In this document: positions 1 through 7,510 of the stretch, piece after piece
Numbering within the stretch: the first letter of the stretch is position 1
Layout: each line of letters opens with the position of its first letter
Assembly (NCBI GenBank): GCA_031290295.1
Contig: JAITNT010000099.1
Span: 1-17,301 of the forward strand
Source of the DNA: Clostridiales bacterium
GTDB lineage: Bacteria; Bacillota; Clostridia; Christensenellales; DUVY01
Reading direction: 5' to 3'
Length of the DNA stretch: 17,301 nucleotides
Translations under genes and position numbers: made by a program
Notes under the pieces: model-generated
Told to the model about the DNA's origin: nothing
The model's database searches: none
The model's input: the letters and a program-made list of their open reading frames with translations, nothing else

Positions 1-857
1 AACGGAATGTTAGACATGATTTCCTCGACCGTAAGCAGCTCAAGCTGCGTGGCGGCGGCGCTGCCGCTCGGATTGATGTTCTTAGGTAATTTGTCGTAAT
101 TCAGAATAATCCACCTTAACGGCTCCACCTTGAACCAATTGATAGTACCCTTTTCCCCGACCGTATCGTTCGTGCTGTAGGTATAAGAACCGGTAGACTC
201 GGTATAAGGCACTATCGACACGCGGACATATTTCGCGTCTTGATACGTATACGCGTAGTTTTCCTTTGAGGTATATGTTTTGTTCGCCGCGCTAGTGCTG
301 TTTCCGTTCGTTTTGTAGCTTCCCGCCGCCGTAAGCTGCGCCGATATGCTGCCGCCGTTATATAACCCCTCCAGAGTAGTGTTAAGGGCGGTTCCGACAA
401 AGCTTCCCGGATATTCGCCGTATTCCAGATAATGCAGCCCCGCGCGTACGCCGTTCGTCCCGTCGCCGACCTTGATGTTCCAACCGGAATCGTCCGGTTC
501 CTCCGGCTCCTCGCCGCCGTCGGAAAGCGCGCTGAATTTTGCTTTGAGCGAAAGCGCGCTTGCGGGCATAAGGAAGGTATAAGCCGCCAAAGCGCTTTTT
601 AGCGTGTCGTCCGAGGTATACCAGCCGTCGAGCTTGAAGCCCGTATTCGCCGCGGCGGTTGCCGTAACGGACGCGCCCTCTTCAAATTCCCCGCCGCCGG
701 AAACGGTGCCGGCGGCAGCGTTATCGGAGCTGAGCGTCAGGGCGTAGGTTTTTGCGCCCGTCTGACCCCCGCCGCCGCTTTCGCCGCACGCCGAGAATCC
801 GAACGCCGCCGACACGACGAACAACAGCGACAAGGCGGTAGTCAATAGTCTTTTCAT
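1..857 (-). CDS. Secreted lipoprotein with bacterial-repeat and DUF6273-like domains (partial, C-terminus outside window)
   Basis: Reading from the ATG at 857-855, the frame stays open for 285 codons to the window edge, so the C-terminus is missing. Residues 1-24 form a lipoprotein signal: a KR start, a hydrophobic stretch, then FSAC with the lipidated Cys at 24. A Gly/Ser linker follows. Residues about 37-100 resemble the divergent InlB-type 'bacterial repeat' (GTVSGGG, then TGFKLDGWY). From about residue 140 the pattern YLEYGEYPG and later WFKVEPLRWIIL resembles DUF6273, a domain of unknown function common in Clostridia surface proteins. An AAGGAG site (868-873) lies 10 nt before the start and a near-perfect promoter lies upstream. 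It probably sits on the outer face of the membrane. No enzymatic residue is recognised; domain names come from pattern memory. Confidence 0.85.
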   Translation of the reverse strand, partial: MKRLLTTALSLLFVVSAAFGFSACGESGGGGQTGAKTYALTLSSDNAAAGTVSGGGEFEEGASVTATAAANTGFKLDGWYTSDDTLKSALAAYTFLMPASALSLKAKFSALSDGGEEPEEPDDSGWNIKVGDGTNGVRAGLHYLEYGEYPGSFVGTALNTTLEGLYNGGSISAQLTAAGSYKTNGNSTSAANKTYTSKENYAYTYQDAKYVRVSIVPYTESTGSYTYSTNDTVGEKGTINWFKVEPLRWIILNYDKLPKNINPSGSAAATQLELLTVEEIMSNIP

Positions 858-891
858 AAGTAAAAATCTCCTTTTTGTATGTTTTGTTTTA

Positions 892-920
892 ATTATATCA
901 AGGACAAGTTTGGTTGTCAA
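892..920 (-). promoter_or_regulatory. Sigma-A promoter of the DUF6273-like lipoprotein gene
   Basis: On the minus strand TTGACA (920-915) and TATAAT (897-892) are both exact consensus hexamers with an ideal 17-bp spacer. The start codon is 35 bp downstream of the -10, with AAGGAG between them. This predicts strong constitutive transcription unless a repressor acts. Confidence 0.85.
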
Positions 921-956
921 CGGAATTACCGGGGGCGGCGCGAAATTCCGCGGTAA

Positions 957-1033
957 AGAGGGCAAGAAGACGATTGGTAAGCGGCGAAGATGGTAGAAAG
1001 AGGATAAAATCAAACCGGATTCCTACGGCGCTA
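957..1033. repeat. Dispersed repeat, family A copy 1
   Basis: GAGGGCAAG (958-966) followed by GATTGGTAAGCGGCGAAGA recurs, with small changes, at 2169, 7575 and 13326. The second part, GAGGATAAAAT to TCCTACGGCGCTAACG (about 1000-1033), is repeated almost exactly at about 2352-2388 inside the inverted-repeat element. It is non-coding; peptides read through it are spurious. Confidence 0.75.
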
Positions 1034-1092
1034 ACGACAAAGAGGGCCGGTTTTGTGGGGTATGGGTAGACAAACCGCGGTTGTCCTTGTAG

Positions 1093-1114
1093 GGGCGACC
1101 GCCCCCGGTCGCCC
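1093..1114. repeat. Perfect 9-bp stem hairpin, short interspersed GC repeat
   Basis: GGGCGACCG (1093-1101) pairs exactly with CGGTCGCCC (1106-1114) across a CCCC loop. The GTAGGGGCGACC...GGTCGCCCG type is, from memory, a common interspersed repeat in Clostridia genomes. No T-run follows on either strand, so it is not an obvious terminator. Confidence 0.6.
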
Positions 1115-1217
1115 GCATATGTAATTACTCGGCGTTAGGCAGATAGACTTGTTATGAAGCTCTTTCGCCGCACAGTTTTTTAACCGACTTATCGCCGCTT
1201 ATTTTTCTCAAAGAAAG

Positions 1218-1266
1218 CTCACACCGCGTTATTCCGCGCTCATACATTGGTAGGAGTGAGTTTTTT
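1218..1266 (+). terminator. Possible leader terminator or attenuator upstream of the ZIP gene
   Basis: CTCAC (1218-1222) pairs with GTGAG (1256-1260), enclosing a CCGCG/CGCG mini-hairpin, and six Ts follow at once (1261-1266). Just upstream TTTCT-CAA-AGAAA (1204-1216) is another small hairpin. The outer stem is only 5 bp, so the call is weak. It ends 89 nt before the ZIP start codon, where a metal-responsive leader would be plausible, but I recognise no riboswitch class. Confidence 0.25.
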
Positions 1267-1355
1267 ATTAGCAGCGGAACGGTCTGCGAGGGCGTTTCCG
1301 GTCGGTCGGCATTACGCCGGCTCCGGCTGTCACACAGGTTAAAGGGGAAGAAGGT

Positions 1356-2162
1356 ATGGCGGAATTAAATCCCTTGATATTGGCGCTTGCCGGAACGGGC
1401 ATAACGTTTGCGGGAACTATTGTCGGGGCGAGCTTGGTTTTTTTTACGCGGAAGGAAATAAATCAGCGATTGCAGAAGCTTTTTATGGGACTGGCGGCGG
1501 GGGTTATGCTGGCGGCGGCGGTATGGTCGCTGCTTATCCCCGCTATAGATTTGAACGCGGACGACCGCGCGCCTTGGCTGCCGGCGGCGGCGGGCTTCCT
1601 TGCGGGCGGCGCAATGATATTCGCGTTTGACAAAATATCCGCCGGAAAGCAAAAAAACAAGCCGAACGGCTTACAAAAAAATACGGACTCCGCGGGCGAG
1701 CCGCGCTTACGCACGTCTAAACTGATTTTCACCGTAACTATGCACAATTTCCCGGAGGGCATGGCGGTGGGTCTTAGCTGCGCCTTAGCGGGTACGCAGG
1801 GCGCGGGCGCGTCGATAGCCTCCGCTATAATGCTTGCGATAGGCGTCGCCGTGCAAAATATCCCCGAAGGCGCGATAATAGCCCTCCCCTTGCGCAGCGG
1901 CGGAAGCTCCAAAAAACGCTCTTTCCTTTACGGCGTGCTTTCCGGCGCGGTGGAGCCGGCAGCGGGGGTGTTCGGCGCCGCGCTGATAATGCTTACCTCG
2001 GCGATACTGCCCTGGATGCTCGCTATCGCCGCGGGCGCTATGATTTATGTGGTAGTAGACGAGTTGGTTCCCTCCGCCCGCGAAAAATACACGAAGGTCG
2101 CGACTGCGGGCGCCATGCTGGGCTTCGTGTTGATGATGATTCTGGACGTAATGTGCGGGTAG
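1356..2162 (+). CDS. ZIP-family divalent metal transporter (GufA/ZupT-like)
   Basis: The 268-residue protein has the ZIP pattern. Three N-terminal hydrophobic helices are followed by a variable charged loop at about residues 94-120. A metal helix carries HNFPEG (130-135), the next carries QNIPEG (167-172), and two or three C-terminal helices contain VVDELVP (D235, E236). HN-PEG and QN-PEG are the paired binuclear metal-site motifs of the GufA-type branch, which imports Zn2+, Mn2+ or Fe2+ across the cytoplasmic membrane. The exact metal cannot be read here; the loop is not His-rich. Length is normal (about 250-270). The ATG has a purine-rich GGGGAAGAAGG just upstream. The gene is monocistronic, flanked by repeat-rich DNA on both sides. 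Confidence 0.93.
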   Translation: MAELNPLILALAGTGITFAGTIVGASLVFFTRKEINQRLQKLFMGLAAGVMLAAAVWSLLIPAIDLNADDRAPWLPAAAGFLAGGAMIFAFDKISAGKQKNKPNGLQKNTDSAGEPRLRTSKLIFTVTMHNFPEGMAVGLSCALAGTQGAGASIASAIMLAIGVAVQNIPEGAIIALPLRSGGSSKKRSFLYGVLSGAVEPAAGVFGAALIMLTSAILPWMLAIAAGAMIYVVVDELVPSAREKYTKVATAGAMLGFVLMMILDVMCG

Positions 2163-2168
2163 GGGAAA

Positions 2169-2236
2169 GAGGGCAGGAGAATGATTGGTAAGCGGCGATA
2201 GAGTTTGTTTCGACTGCGCGATAGCATTGACATTGG
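2169..2236. repeat. Dispersed repeat, family A copy 2
   Basis: GAGGGCAGGAGAATGATTGG through AAGCGGCGA (2169-2198), then GTTTCGACTGCGC...TGACATTG (about 2207-2236), match segments at 958, 7575-7692 and 13326-13435. The copy starts 7 nt after the ZIP stop codon, so it forms that gene's 3' region. Confidence 0.7.
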
Positions 2237-2274
2237 TGGGTTTTAATTTTTTGGGTACGGGTAAACAACTACAG

Positions 2275-2460
2275 TTGTCCTTAGCGAGGAGCTGAAAGCG
2301 ACGCGGCAATCCAGAAACCGCCTGCTGCATTCGGTAATGCGGCATGAGGAAAGAGGATAAAATTAAACTGGATTCCTACGGCGCTAACGCGCCTCTGAAT
2401 GACAGAGAGGGCAAGCTTGAACCGGATTGCCGCGTCGCCGGCGCTCCTCGCTAAGGACAA
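2275..2460. repeat. MITE-like element with 37-38-bp terminal inverted repeats
   Basis: The left end is TTGTCCTTAGCGAGGAGC (2275-2292), 5 nt, then GCGACGCGGCAATCC (2298-2312). It is mirrored on the right by GGATTGCCGCGTCGC (2424-2438), 4 nt, then GCTCCTCGCTAAGGACAA (2443-2460). Both arm segments match perfectly (18 and 15 bp). The 111-bp core contains another family A piece. No transposase ORF fits inside. I see no clear target-site duplication next to the ends. Confidence 0.7.
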
Positions 2461-2709
2461 TCCGTACGGTGAACGGCGATAATGCAATTAAGCCGGAGCG
2501 CACCTGTAAATTTGCACAATAAAAACTGGCAAAATTTGGCAAAAAATATTTTGCGATTTCTGTCAAAACGTCTTGACAAACAAACGTTCTGTATGATAGA
2601 CTGTGAGTACGGTCGATGTGCGGGCGATCGGGGGGGGGCGAGCCTAAACGGGGGAGGTTCGCAACAAGCCCGCCGGTTTACGGGGTATTAGGGCGAGCCG
2701 TCGGGGGCT
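2461..2709. other. Intergenic stretch with AT-rich patch, orphan promoter and G-run
   Basis: The 2515-2580 stretch is unusually AT-rich for this window. A sigma-A-like promoter follows at 2573-2602. A run of nine Gs lies at 2630-2638. Short ORFs here lack ribosome sites and recognisable products. The region ends at the stop codon of the minus-strand ABC gene. Confidence 0.5.
2573..2602 (+). promoter_or_regulatory. Orphan sigma-A-like promoter with a LexA-like box
   Basis: TTGACA (2573-2578) is consensus; 18 bp later is TAGACT (2597-2602, 4 of 6). Between them AAAC-AAAC-GTTC (2578-2589) is one base from the Gram-positive SOS box GAAC-N4-GTTC. No plus-strand gene follows: transcription would run antisense into the 3' end of the ABC gene ending at 2710. 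Confidence 0.4.
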
Positions 2710-4518
2710 TTAGCGCGCTCGGGGCATTACGGATATTGCGGCGGAGTCGGGGGCGCTTGTCGGGGCGGCGTACTGGCTTTCGTACAGCTCCTTGTACGTG
2801 CCGCCTAAGGCAATGAGGTCGTCGTGGGTGCCAAGCTCGGCTATCGCGCCGTCCTTCATTACGATTATCATGTCCGAATCGACGACAGTGCTTAGGCGGT
2901 GCGCTATTATGAAGGACGTGCGTCCACGCAAAAGCTCGGCGACGGCTTTTTGGATTTTTCGTTCGGTGTGGGTGTCTATACTGCTGGTCGCTTCGTCAAA
3001 AATCAACATGGGGGCTTTGGTGAGGATTGCGCGGGCGACGGTGAGGAGCTGACATTCGCCCTGCGAAAAATTACCGCTCGCGTCGATAACCGTGTCGTAC
3101 CCTGCGGGCAGGCGGCCGATAAACCCGTCCGCGCGGGCGGCGCGGGCGGCGGCTTCTATTTGCCCGGCGGTGGAGCCGCGCTCGCCGAAAGCGATATTTG
3201 CGCCCACCGAGCCGTGAAAGAGCCACGTTTCCTGCAAAACCATGGCGAAGCATTCGCGCACGCTGTCGCGGTTTACCGTCCTTATGTCCGTGCCGTCGAT
3301 AAGGATACTGCCGCCGTCCGTTTCGTAAAAGCGCATCAAGAGGTTAATCAGCGTGCTTTTGCCCGCGCCCGTAGGCCCTACTATCGCGACCTTAGACCTA
3401 GGCGGCACGACCAGCGAAAAATTCTCTATAAGCGGCGTATCGGGGCGGTAGCGGAAGCTCACGTTCCTGAACTCCACCGCGCCTTCCTTAAACGCAAGAC
3501 CCGGCTTGCGGCTTTCGTCCTCCTCGGATTGCTCGTCGAGCAGGGAAAAGAATCTACCCGCCGCCGCTTCCGCCATTTGCAGCTGGGTAAAAATCGCCGT
3601 CATTTCGTTAAACGGCCGCGAGAATTGCATAGAATACGATATCAGCGAGGTGATAACCGCGACCGAAAGACCCTTGCTTATCGCGGCGACCCCGCCGATA
3701 AGCCCGATAAGCACATAGGCGGCGTTGCCGATAAGCCGCGTGGCGGGATTAACGAGCGAGCTGTAAAACTGCGCCTTTTGACCCGCGGCATAGAGCCGCG
3801 AATTGATTTCCGCAGTCTTACTCTCGGCGCCGTCCGCATAACCGAAAGCCTTGATTACGGTTTGATTCTCGATAAGCTCGTTAACGTAACCCGTGAATTC
3901 GCCCGTAATCCTTTGGTTTTCCCGGAATTTGGCGCCCGCGTTCCCGGCGATAAGGACCGAGACAAGCACCGCAAACGGCACGACCGCGATTACGGCGAGC
4001 GCAATCATCGCGTCCATAATAATCATCATTACCACGCAGCCGATTATCGTCGATATGCCGGTAATAAGCTGAGTGACCGTTTGAAGTATGCCCTCCGCCA
4101 CCATGTCGATATCGTTGGTAAAACGGCTCACAAGGTCGCCCGCCGAACGGCTGTCGAGATAGCTTACGGGCAGACGCATAAGCTTACGGAAAGCGTCCCT
4201 CCTCATTCTCTTGACGGCAAGCACGGAAATAACGTTCGATAAGCGTGACAGCCCGAAGTTAGCGAGCGCCGTGACCGCGTAGACTGCGGTAAGAATAGAC
4301 AGATAGAATCCGATTTCTGCGAAATCGACGCCGCCCGCCGACGCCGCCGCGCCGATAATCCTGCCTATAAGGTAAGGACCGGCGATGCCGCCCGCGCTGA
4401 CGGCGAGCGCGGAAAGAACGGAAAAGCACACAGGAAAAACCGTCGACGCGCCGCCTCGCGCCATATATCCCGCGAGCCTGAAAATCGGCCGCCTCCCCGC
4501 GGCGGCGCGCTTACGCAT
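2710..4518 (-). CDS. Heterodimeric ABC exporter subunit B, ATP-binding/permease (YheH/BmrD-like)
   Basis: From the ATG at 4518 this is a 602-residue fused exporter: six transmembrane helices in about residues 20-310, then a nucleotide-binding domain. That domain has Walker A GPTGAGKS (381-388), Q-loop VLQE, a degenerate signature FSQGE (484-488) in place of LSGGQ, Walker B LIFDE with catalytic Glu 509, and H-loop His 540 (IIAHR). The weak signature with intact Walker B and His is the pattern of the half that completes the active site in heterodimeric exporters such as TM287/288, LmrCD and BmrCD. The upstream gene supplies the complementary half. The frame also opens at a TTG at 4572 (adding 18 residues); I prefer ATG 4518 because GGGGG lies 6 nt upstream and the TTG has no ribosome site. 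Substrate unknown; drug or lipid-like export is typical. Confidence 0.93.
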   Translation of the reverse strand: MRKRAAAGRRPIFRLAGYMARGGASTVFPVCFSVLSALAVSAGGIAGPYLIGRIIGAAASAGGVDFAEIGFYLSILTAVYAVTALANFGLSRLSNVISVLAVKRMRRDAFRKLMRLPVSYLDSRSAGDLVSRFTNDIDMVAEGILQTVTQLITGISTIIGCVVMMIIMDAMIALAVIAVVPFAVLVSVLIAGNAGAKFRENQRITGEFTGYVNELIENQTVIKAFGYADGAESKTAEINSRLYAAGQKAQFYSSLVNPATRLIGNAAYVLIGLIGGVAAISKGLSVAVITSLISYSMQFSRPFNEMTAIFTQLQMAEAAAGRFFSLLDEQSEEDESRKPGLAFKEGAVEFRNVSFRYRPDTPLIENFSLVVPPRSKVAIVGPTGAGKSTLINLLMRFYETDGGSILIDGTDIRTVNRDSVRECFAMVLQETWLFHGSVGANIAFGERGSTAGQIEAAARAARADGFIGRLPAGYDTVIDASGNFSQGECQLLTVARAILTKAPMLIFDEATSSIDTHTERKIQKAVAELLRGRTSFIIAHRLSTVVDSDMIIVMKDGAIAELGTHDDLIALGGTYKELYESQYAAPTSAPDSAAISVMPRAR

Positions 4519-4665
4519 TATAACCCCCGCCGACGCAAAGGGCGTGCGAAAAACCGTGCGCGCCGCAGACAAAGAAAGCGAGTGCCCCCGACGGGGAGTG
4601 TATACGGAAATACATGACCCTAGGGGACGCGACGCTTTCCGCGGTATCCGGCAGCGTATGAGCCT

Positions 4666-6393
4666 TCACGCTATCTCCTCCTTGTTCTGCGAATTATAAA
4701 TGCTTCTGTACAGCGGGCACAGCCGCATGAGGCTGTCGTGCGAGCCTATGCCGACAAGCCCGCCGTTCTCTAAAACCAGGATTTGCGAGCAGTCCCTCAC
4801 CGCGCTCACGCGTTGAGAAACGATTATTACGGTCGTACCCGCGTAGTTCTTGGCGAGCGCTCTGCGAAGCTTCCTGTCGGTAATATAGTCGAGCGCGGAA
4901 AGCGAGTCGTCAAGCACCAGAATATCGGGGTTAGCGCAAAGCGCGCGCGCGACGGTAAGCCGCTGTCGCTGTCCGCCCGAGAAATTAGCGCCGCCCCGCG
5001 CGACGGCGGTGTCTAACCCGTCGGGAAGCGCCGCCACAAAATCCGCCGCCTGCGCGGTTTCTAACGCGAGCGCCAGCCCGGCGTCGGTAACGGCGCGCCC
5101 CAGCACGAGGTTCTCGCGCACGGTTTCCGGAAAAAGCCCGGCTTTTTGCGGCACATAGCCGATTTTCGCGCGCAGCTCCTCCGGCGCGTATTCCTTGACG
5201 GGCACGCCGAACACCTTGATTTCGCCGCCGCTCGCGTCGTAAAAACGCGGCAACAGCTTGACGAGCGTACTTTTGCCCGCGCCCGTTCCGCCGACGATGC
5301 CTATACTCTCGCCCCGCGCCGCCGCGAAGCTTATATCCTTCAACGCGTCGCCGCCGCCGTAATCGAAGCTTACCCCGTTAAACGCCACCGCCGCCGCGTA
5401 CGGCTCGGGGCGGACGGGCGCGGAGGGCGCGGCGGGCGCGGTTACGGACGGGTCAAGCTTCATAATCTCGGCTATTCTGCCGCCGGAGGCGAGCGCGCGC
5501 ATGAACATTACGGTAAGATTGGCGGCAAGACTCAACGCGAGCGTGACCTGCGTTATATAGTTGATAAATGCGACAAGCTCGCCCTGCTTGAGCAAGCCCG
5601 TATCGATATGACCGCCGCCGAACCAAAGCACGGCGACCACGGCGGAATTAAGCACGAGCGCGGTAATAGGCGACATAAGCGAGGCGAGCCGTCCCGCCCT
5701 TAACGCCGCTTTTGCCCACGCGTCGTTAGCCGAGGCGAAGCGTTTCTCCTCCGCGCCGCTCTCGTTAAAGGCGCGCACCACTCTGACGCCGCCGAGGTTC
5801 TCCTTCACCGAGGTGGAAATACCGTCCAGTTTCTCCTGCGTTTTACGGTAGCGGGGAAGCGTTTTACGCATGACGAGGAAGGTGACAAGCACAAAAACCG
5901 CGATAAACGCCGTAAGGATAAGCGCGAGCCGCCAGTCCATGACAAACGACATGACCAGGCTGCCGATACAGATGAAGGGTACGCGCGTGACAAGCCTTAT
6001 GAACATAGCCACCGCGTGCTGTACGTTGTTTACGTCCGACGTCGCGCGCGTAAGCAGCGTGGAGTTGCCGAAGCGTTCCAAATCCTTGTGCGACAGTCCG
6101 TTGATTTTGGCTACGTACGCGTTGCGAAGCGTAGTCCCGTAGCCTTGGGAGGCGACCGAAGCCGAATACTGACAATAGACCGACGAGGCGCACCCGACGA
6201 GGGTAAACACCGCCATATAGATAACCGTGCGCACGACGTAGCCGACGTCGTAAAGGAGGTTTATACCGACGTCGATAAGCTGCGCCATAAGCATAGGCAG
6301 CATAAGCTCGAGCACCGCCTCCAAAAGCTTGGCGAGCGGTCCGAGAATTAATTGCTTAGTATAGGGCTTGAGGTAAATTAAAATCACTTTCAA
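4666..6393 (-). CDS. Heterodimeric ABC exporter subunit A, degenerate-site half (YheI/BmrC-like)
   Basis: This 575-residue exporter half has a six-helix membrane domain (about 12-310) and a nucleotide-binding domain. The latter has Walker A GGTGAGKS (368-375), Q416, a canonical signature FSGGQ (471-475) and Walker B LVLDD. Asp 496 replaces the catalytic Glu, and Gln 527 (VSQR) replaces the H-loop His. It can bind but should not efficiently hydrolyse ATP at its own Walker site, matching the degenerate site of heterodimeric exporters. The start is a TTG (6393-6391) overlapping the TGA of the upstream hydrolase gene (TTGA), with GGAG about 10 nt before it, so the two are translationally coupled. 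The partner half follows downstream. It acts in the cytoplasmic membrane; substrate is unknown. Confidence 0.94.
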   Translation of the reverse strand: MKVILIYLKPYTKQLILGPLAKLLEAVLELMLPMLMAQLIDVGINLLYDVGYVVRTVIYMAVFTLVGCASSVYCQYSASVASQGYGTTLRNAYVAKINGLSHKDLERFGNSTLLTRATSDVNNVQHAVAMFIRLVTRVPFICIGSLVMSFVMDWRLALILTAFIAVFVLVTFLVMRKTLPRYRKTQEKLDGISTSVKENLGGVRVVRAFNESGAEEKRFASANDAWAKAALRAGRLASLMSPITALVLNSAVVAVLWFGGGHIDTGLLKQGELVAFINYITQVTLALSLAANLTVMFMRALASGGRIAEIMKLDPSVTAPAAPSAPVRPEPYAAAVAFNGVSFDYGGGDALKDISFAAARGESIGIVGGTGAGKSTLVKLLPRFYDASGGEIKVFGVPVKEYAPEELRAKIGYVPQKAGLFPETVRENLVLGRAVTDAGLALALETAQAADFVAALPDGLDTAVARGGANFSGGQRQRLTVARALCANPDILVLDDSLSALDYITDRKLRRALAKNYAGTTVIIVSQRVSAVRDCSQILVLENGGLVGIGSHDSLMRLCPLYRSIYNSQNKEEIA

Positions 6394-7397
6394 CCCAAAA
6401 ACTCCAAAACCGTATCGATAAAATCCGGCTCCCAGCCGCGTTGCAGCTCCATAATTTCTTTTTTGAACCCGGCGCGGAGCAACCCGCGCGACGGCTCGTC
6501 CGCCGCCGCCAGCGCGCGCTTGTGCTTATCCGTCGCTTCGCGCATGACCGCCGACCGCGCGCCGGAAAAAAACGGATTATGCCCTCTGTCGTCGAAAAAC
6601 ACAAACCGGACGTTGCGCGCGGCTTGCAGCTTGCGGAGCATTCTTCGGTAAATACTGTAAGGGACCTCCTTGTCGTCGCGCGAATAAAGCATAAGCACGC
6701 GGGTGTCCCGGGCTTTTTTGATACCGCCGACCGCGGAGTACCCCGAAATGCGTCCGCGCTTGAAAAAGGAGAAGGTCAGCATAGGCAGATACAGCAAAAA
6801 CGCGGCTTTGCCCTGACGCACCGCCATGAAGCCGGATATGCTGTTAAAGCCTGCAATATCCACAGCCGCCTCTATACGGCAACCCGGCGAATTAAGGCGC
6901 GCCGTAACCGCGTAACCGCCCCAGCTGTGCCCGCTAAGGGAAATTTTGTATCCGGACAGAGCCGAGTCGGATTTGACGTACCTTAACGCGCTGCCGAGGT
7001 CGAGAACCGCTTGCTCGAGACTGCCCGGGCAAGCCCCTCCGCTCTCTCCGTAACCCGTATTGTCATAGGCAAACACAAGATACCCGCCCTTACAAAGAGC
7101 GTCGATATAGTACAAATAGTCTCTGTGCACGCTGCCCTTGCCGTGACAAAAAACATGCAGGCCCTTAACGGCGACCCCCGCGCGGGAATAGACGTACCCG
7201 GAGAGCCTCTCGCCCCTGTAATTAGGGAACGGCTTCGCCTCGGCAAAAAGCCCCGGGAACTCCTCCAAACGGTAGCCCGGAAAGGACTCGCGCCGCCCGA
7301 AAGCCCTATGCACATTATACGCCGTCACAAGTATCAGCGACGAAAACAAGACCGCAAGGCTGCCGACTACGATTAAAATTATTCCCCAACTCGGCAT
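6390..7397 (-). CDS. Membrane-anchored alpha/beta hydrolase
   Basis: The 335-residue protein starts with one hydrophobic helix (about 5-27), an uncleaved-anchor type, followed by an alpha/beta-hydrolase fold. An oxyanion-hole HGKG lies at 85-88, then YDNTGYGESGG. The nucleophile elbow is GHSWGG with Ser 158, the acid Asp 241 or 242 lies in YSRDDKEVP, and His 273 is in DRGHN. The order Ser-Asp-His and the spacing fit the family (serine esterase, lipase or peptidase). The ATG at 7397 follows GAGGTG by 6 nt, and a promoter lies about 80 bp upstream. It is first in an operon with the ABC exporter pair, so it may process or detoxify the exporter's substrate; this is inference from context. The substrate cannot be told from sequence. 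Confidence 0.9.
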   Translation of the reverse strand: MPSWGIILIVVGSLAVLFSSLILVTAYNVHRAFGRRESFPGYRLEEFPGLFAEAKPFPNYRGERLSGYVYSRAGVAVKGLHVFCHGKGSVHRDYLYYIDALCKGGYLVFAYDNTGYGESGGACPGSLEQAVLDLGSALRYVKSDSALSGYKISLSGHSWGGYAVTARLNSPGCRIEAAVDIAGFNSISGFMAVRQGKAAFLLYLPMLTFSFFKRGRISGYSAVGGIKKARDTRVLMLYSRDDKEVPYSIYRRMLRKLQAARNVRFVFFDDRGHNPFFSGARSAVMREATDKHKRALAAADEPSRGLLRAGFKKEIMELQRGWEPDFIDTVLEFLG

Positions 7398-7443
7398 AAT
7401 ACACCTCTTTTTTAATAGAGTTATTAGATTTTTTTTCGATGTG

Positions 7444-7469
7444 CGAAGCTAACCGCGAGGAGAGCTTCG
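7444..7469 (-). promoter_or_regulatory. Hairpin in the 5' leader of the hydrolase-ABC operon
   Basis: CGAAGCT (7444-7450) and AGCTTCG (7463-7469) form a perfect 7-bp stem with a 12-nt loop. It lies between the promoter and the start codon, so it is transcribed. No U-run follows in the direction of transcription, so it is not a terminator; mRNA stability or regulation is possible. Confidence 0.4.
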
Positions 7470-7480
7470 GGGCAATTCTC

Positions 7481-7510
7481 ATTATATCATAATCCGAAGC
7501 AAGTAGTCAA
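7481..7510 (-). promoter_or_regulatory. Sigma-A promoter of the hydrolase-ABC exporter operon
   Basis: On the minus strand TTGACT (7510-7505, 5 of 6) and TATAAT (7486-7481, exact) are separated by 18 bp. The hydrolase start codon lies about 84 bp downstream of the -10, leaving a leader that contains the 7444-7469 hairpin. Confidence 0.75.

Larger units (their letters stand above)
1034..1355. other. Intergenic stretch before the ZIP gene
   Basis: No convincing gene. It holds a near-palindrome around 1072-1089 (GACAAACCGCGGTTGTC), a GC hairpin at 1093-1114, a possible hairpin-plus-T-run at 1218-1266, and a further imperfect GC hairpin (GTCGGC / GCCGGC) around 1305-1330. No clear sigma-A promoter for the ZIP gene was found. 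Confidence 0.5.

Noticed and set aside
1200..1355. Known riboswitch (yybP-ykoY or NiCo type) ahead of the ZIP gene
   Set aside because: I could not find the conserved core bases of either class, so only an unclassified leader is proposed.
1463..1912. 149-codon minus-strand ORF
   Set aside because: Shadow of the ZIP transporter gene on the opposite strand.
2899..4242. 447-codon plus-strand ORF
   Set aside because: It lies wholly antisense to the exporter half B gene, whose motifs are unmistakable. The product is Arg/His-rich without any recognisable domain, as expected for a shadow of GC-rich coding DNA.
4573..4668. Possible fusion of the two exporter halves by reading through TGA 4668-4666
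   Set aside because: The frame stays open between them, but the 31 intervening codons look non-coding, and TGA is used as an ordinary stop in rqcP, ktrB, the hydrolase and the kinase.
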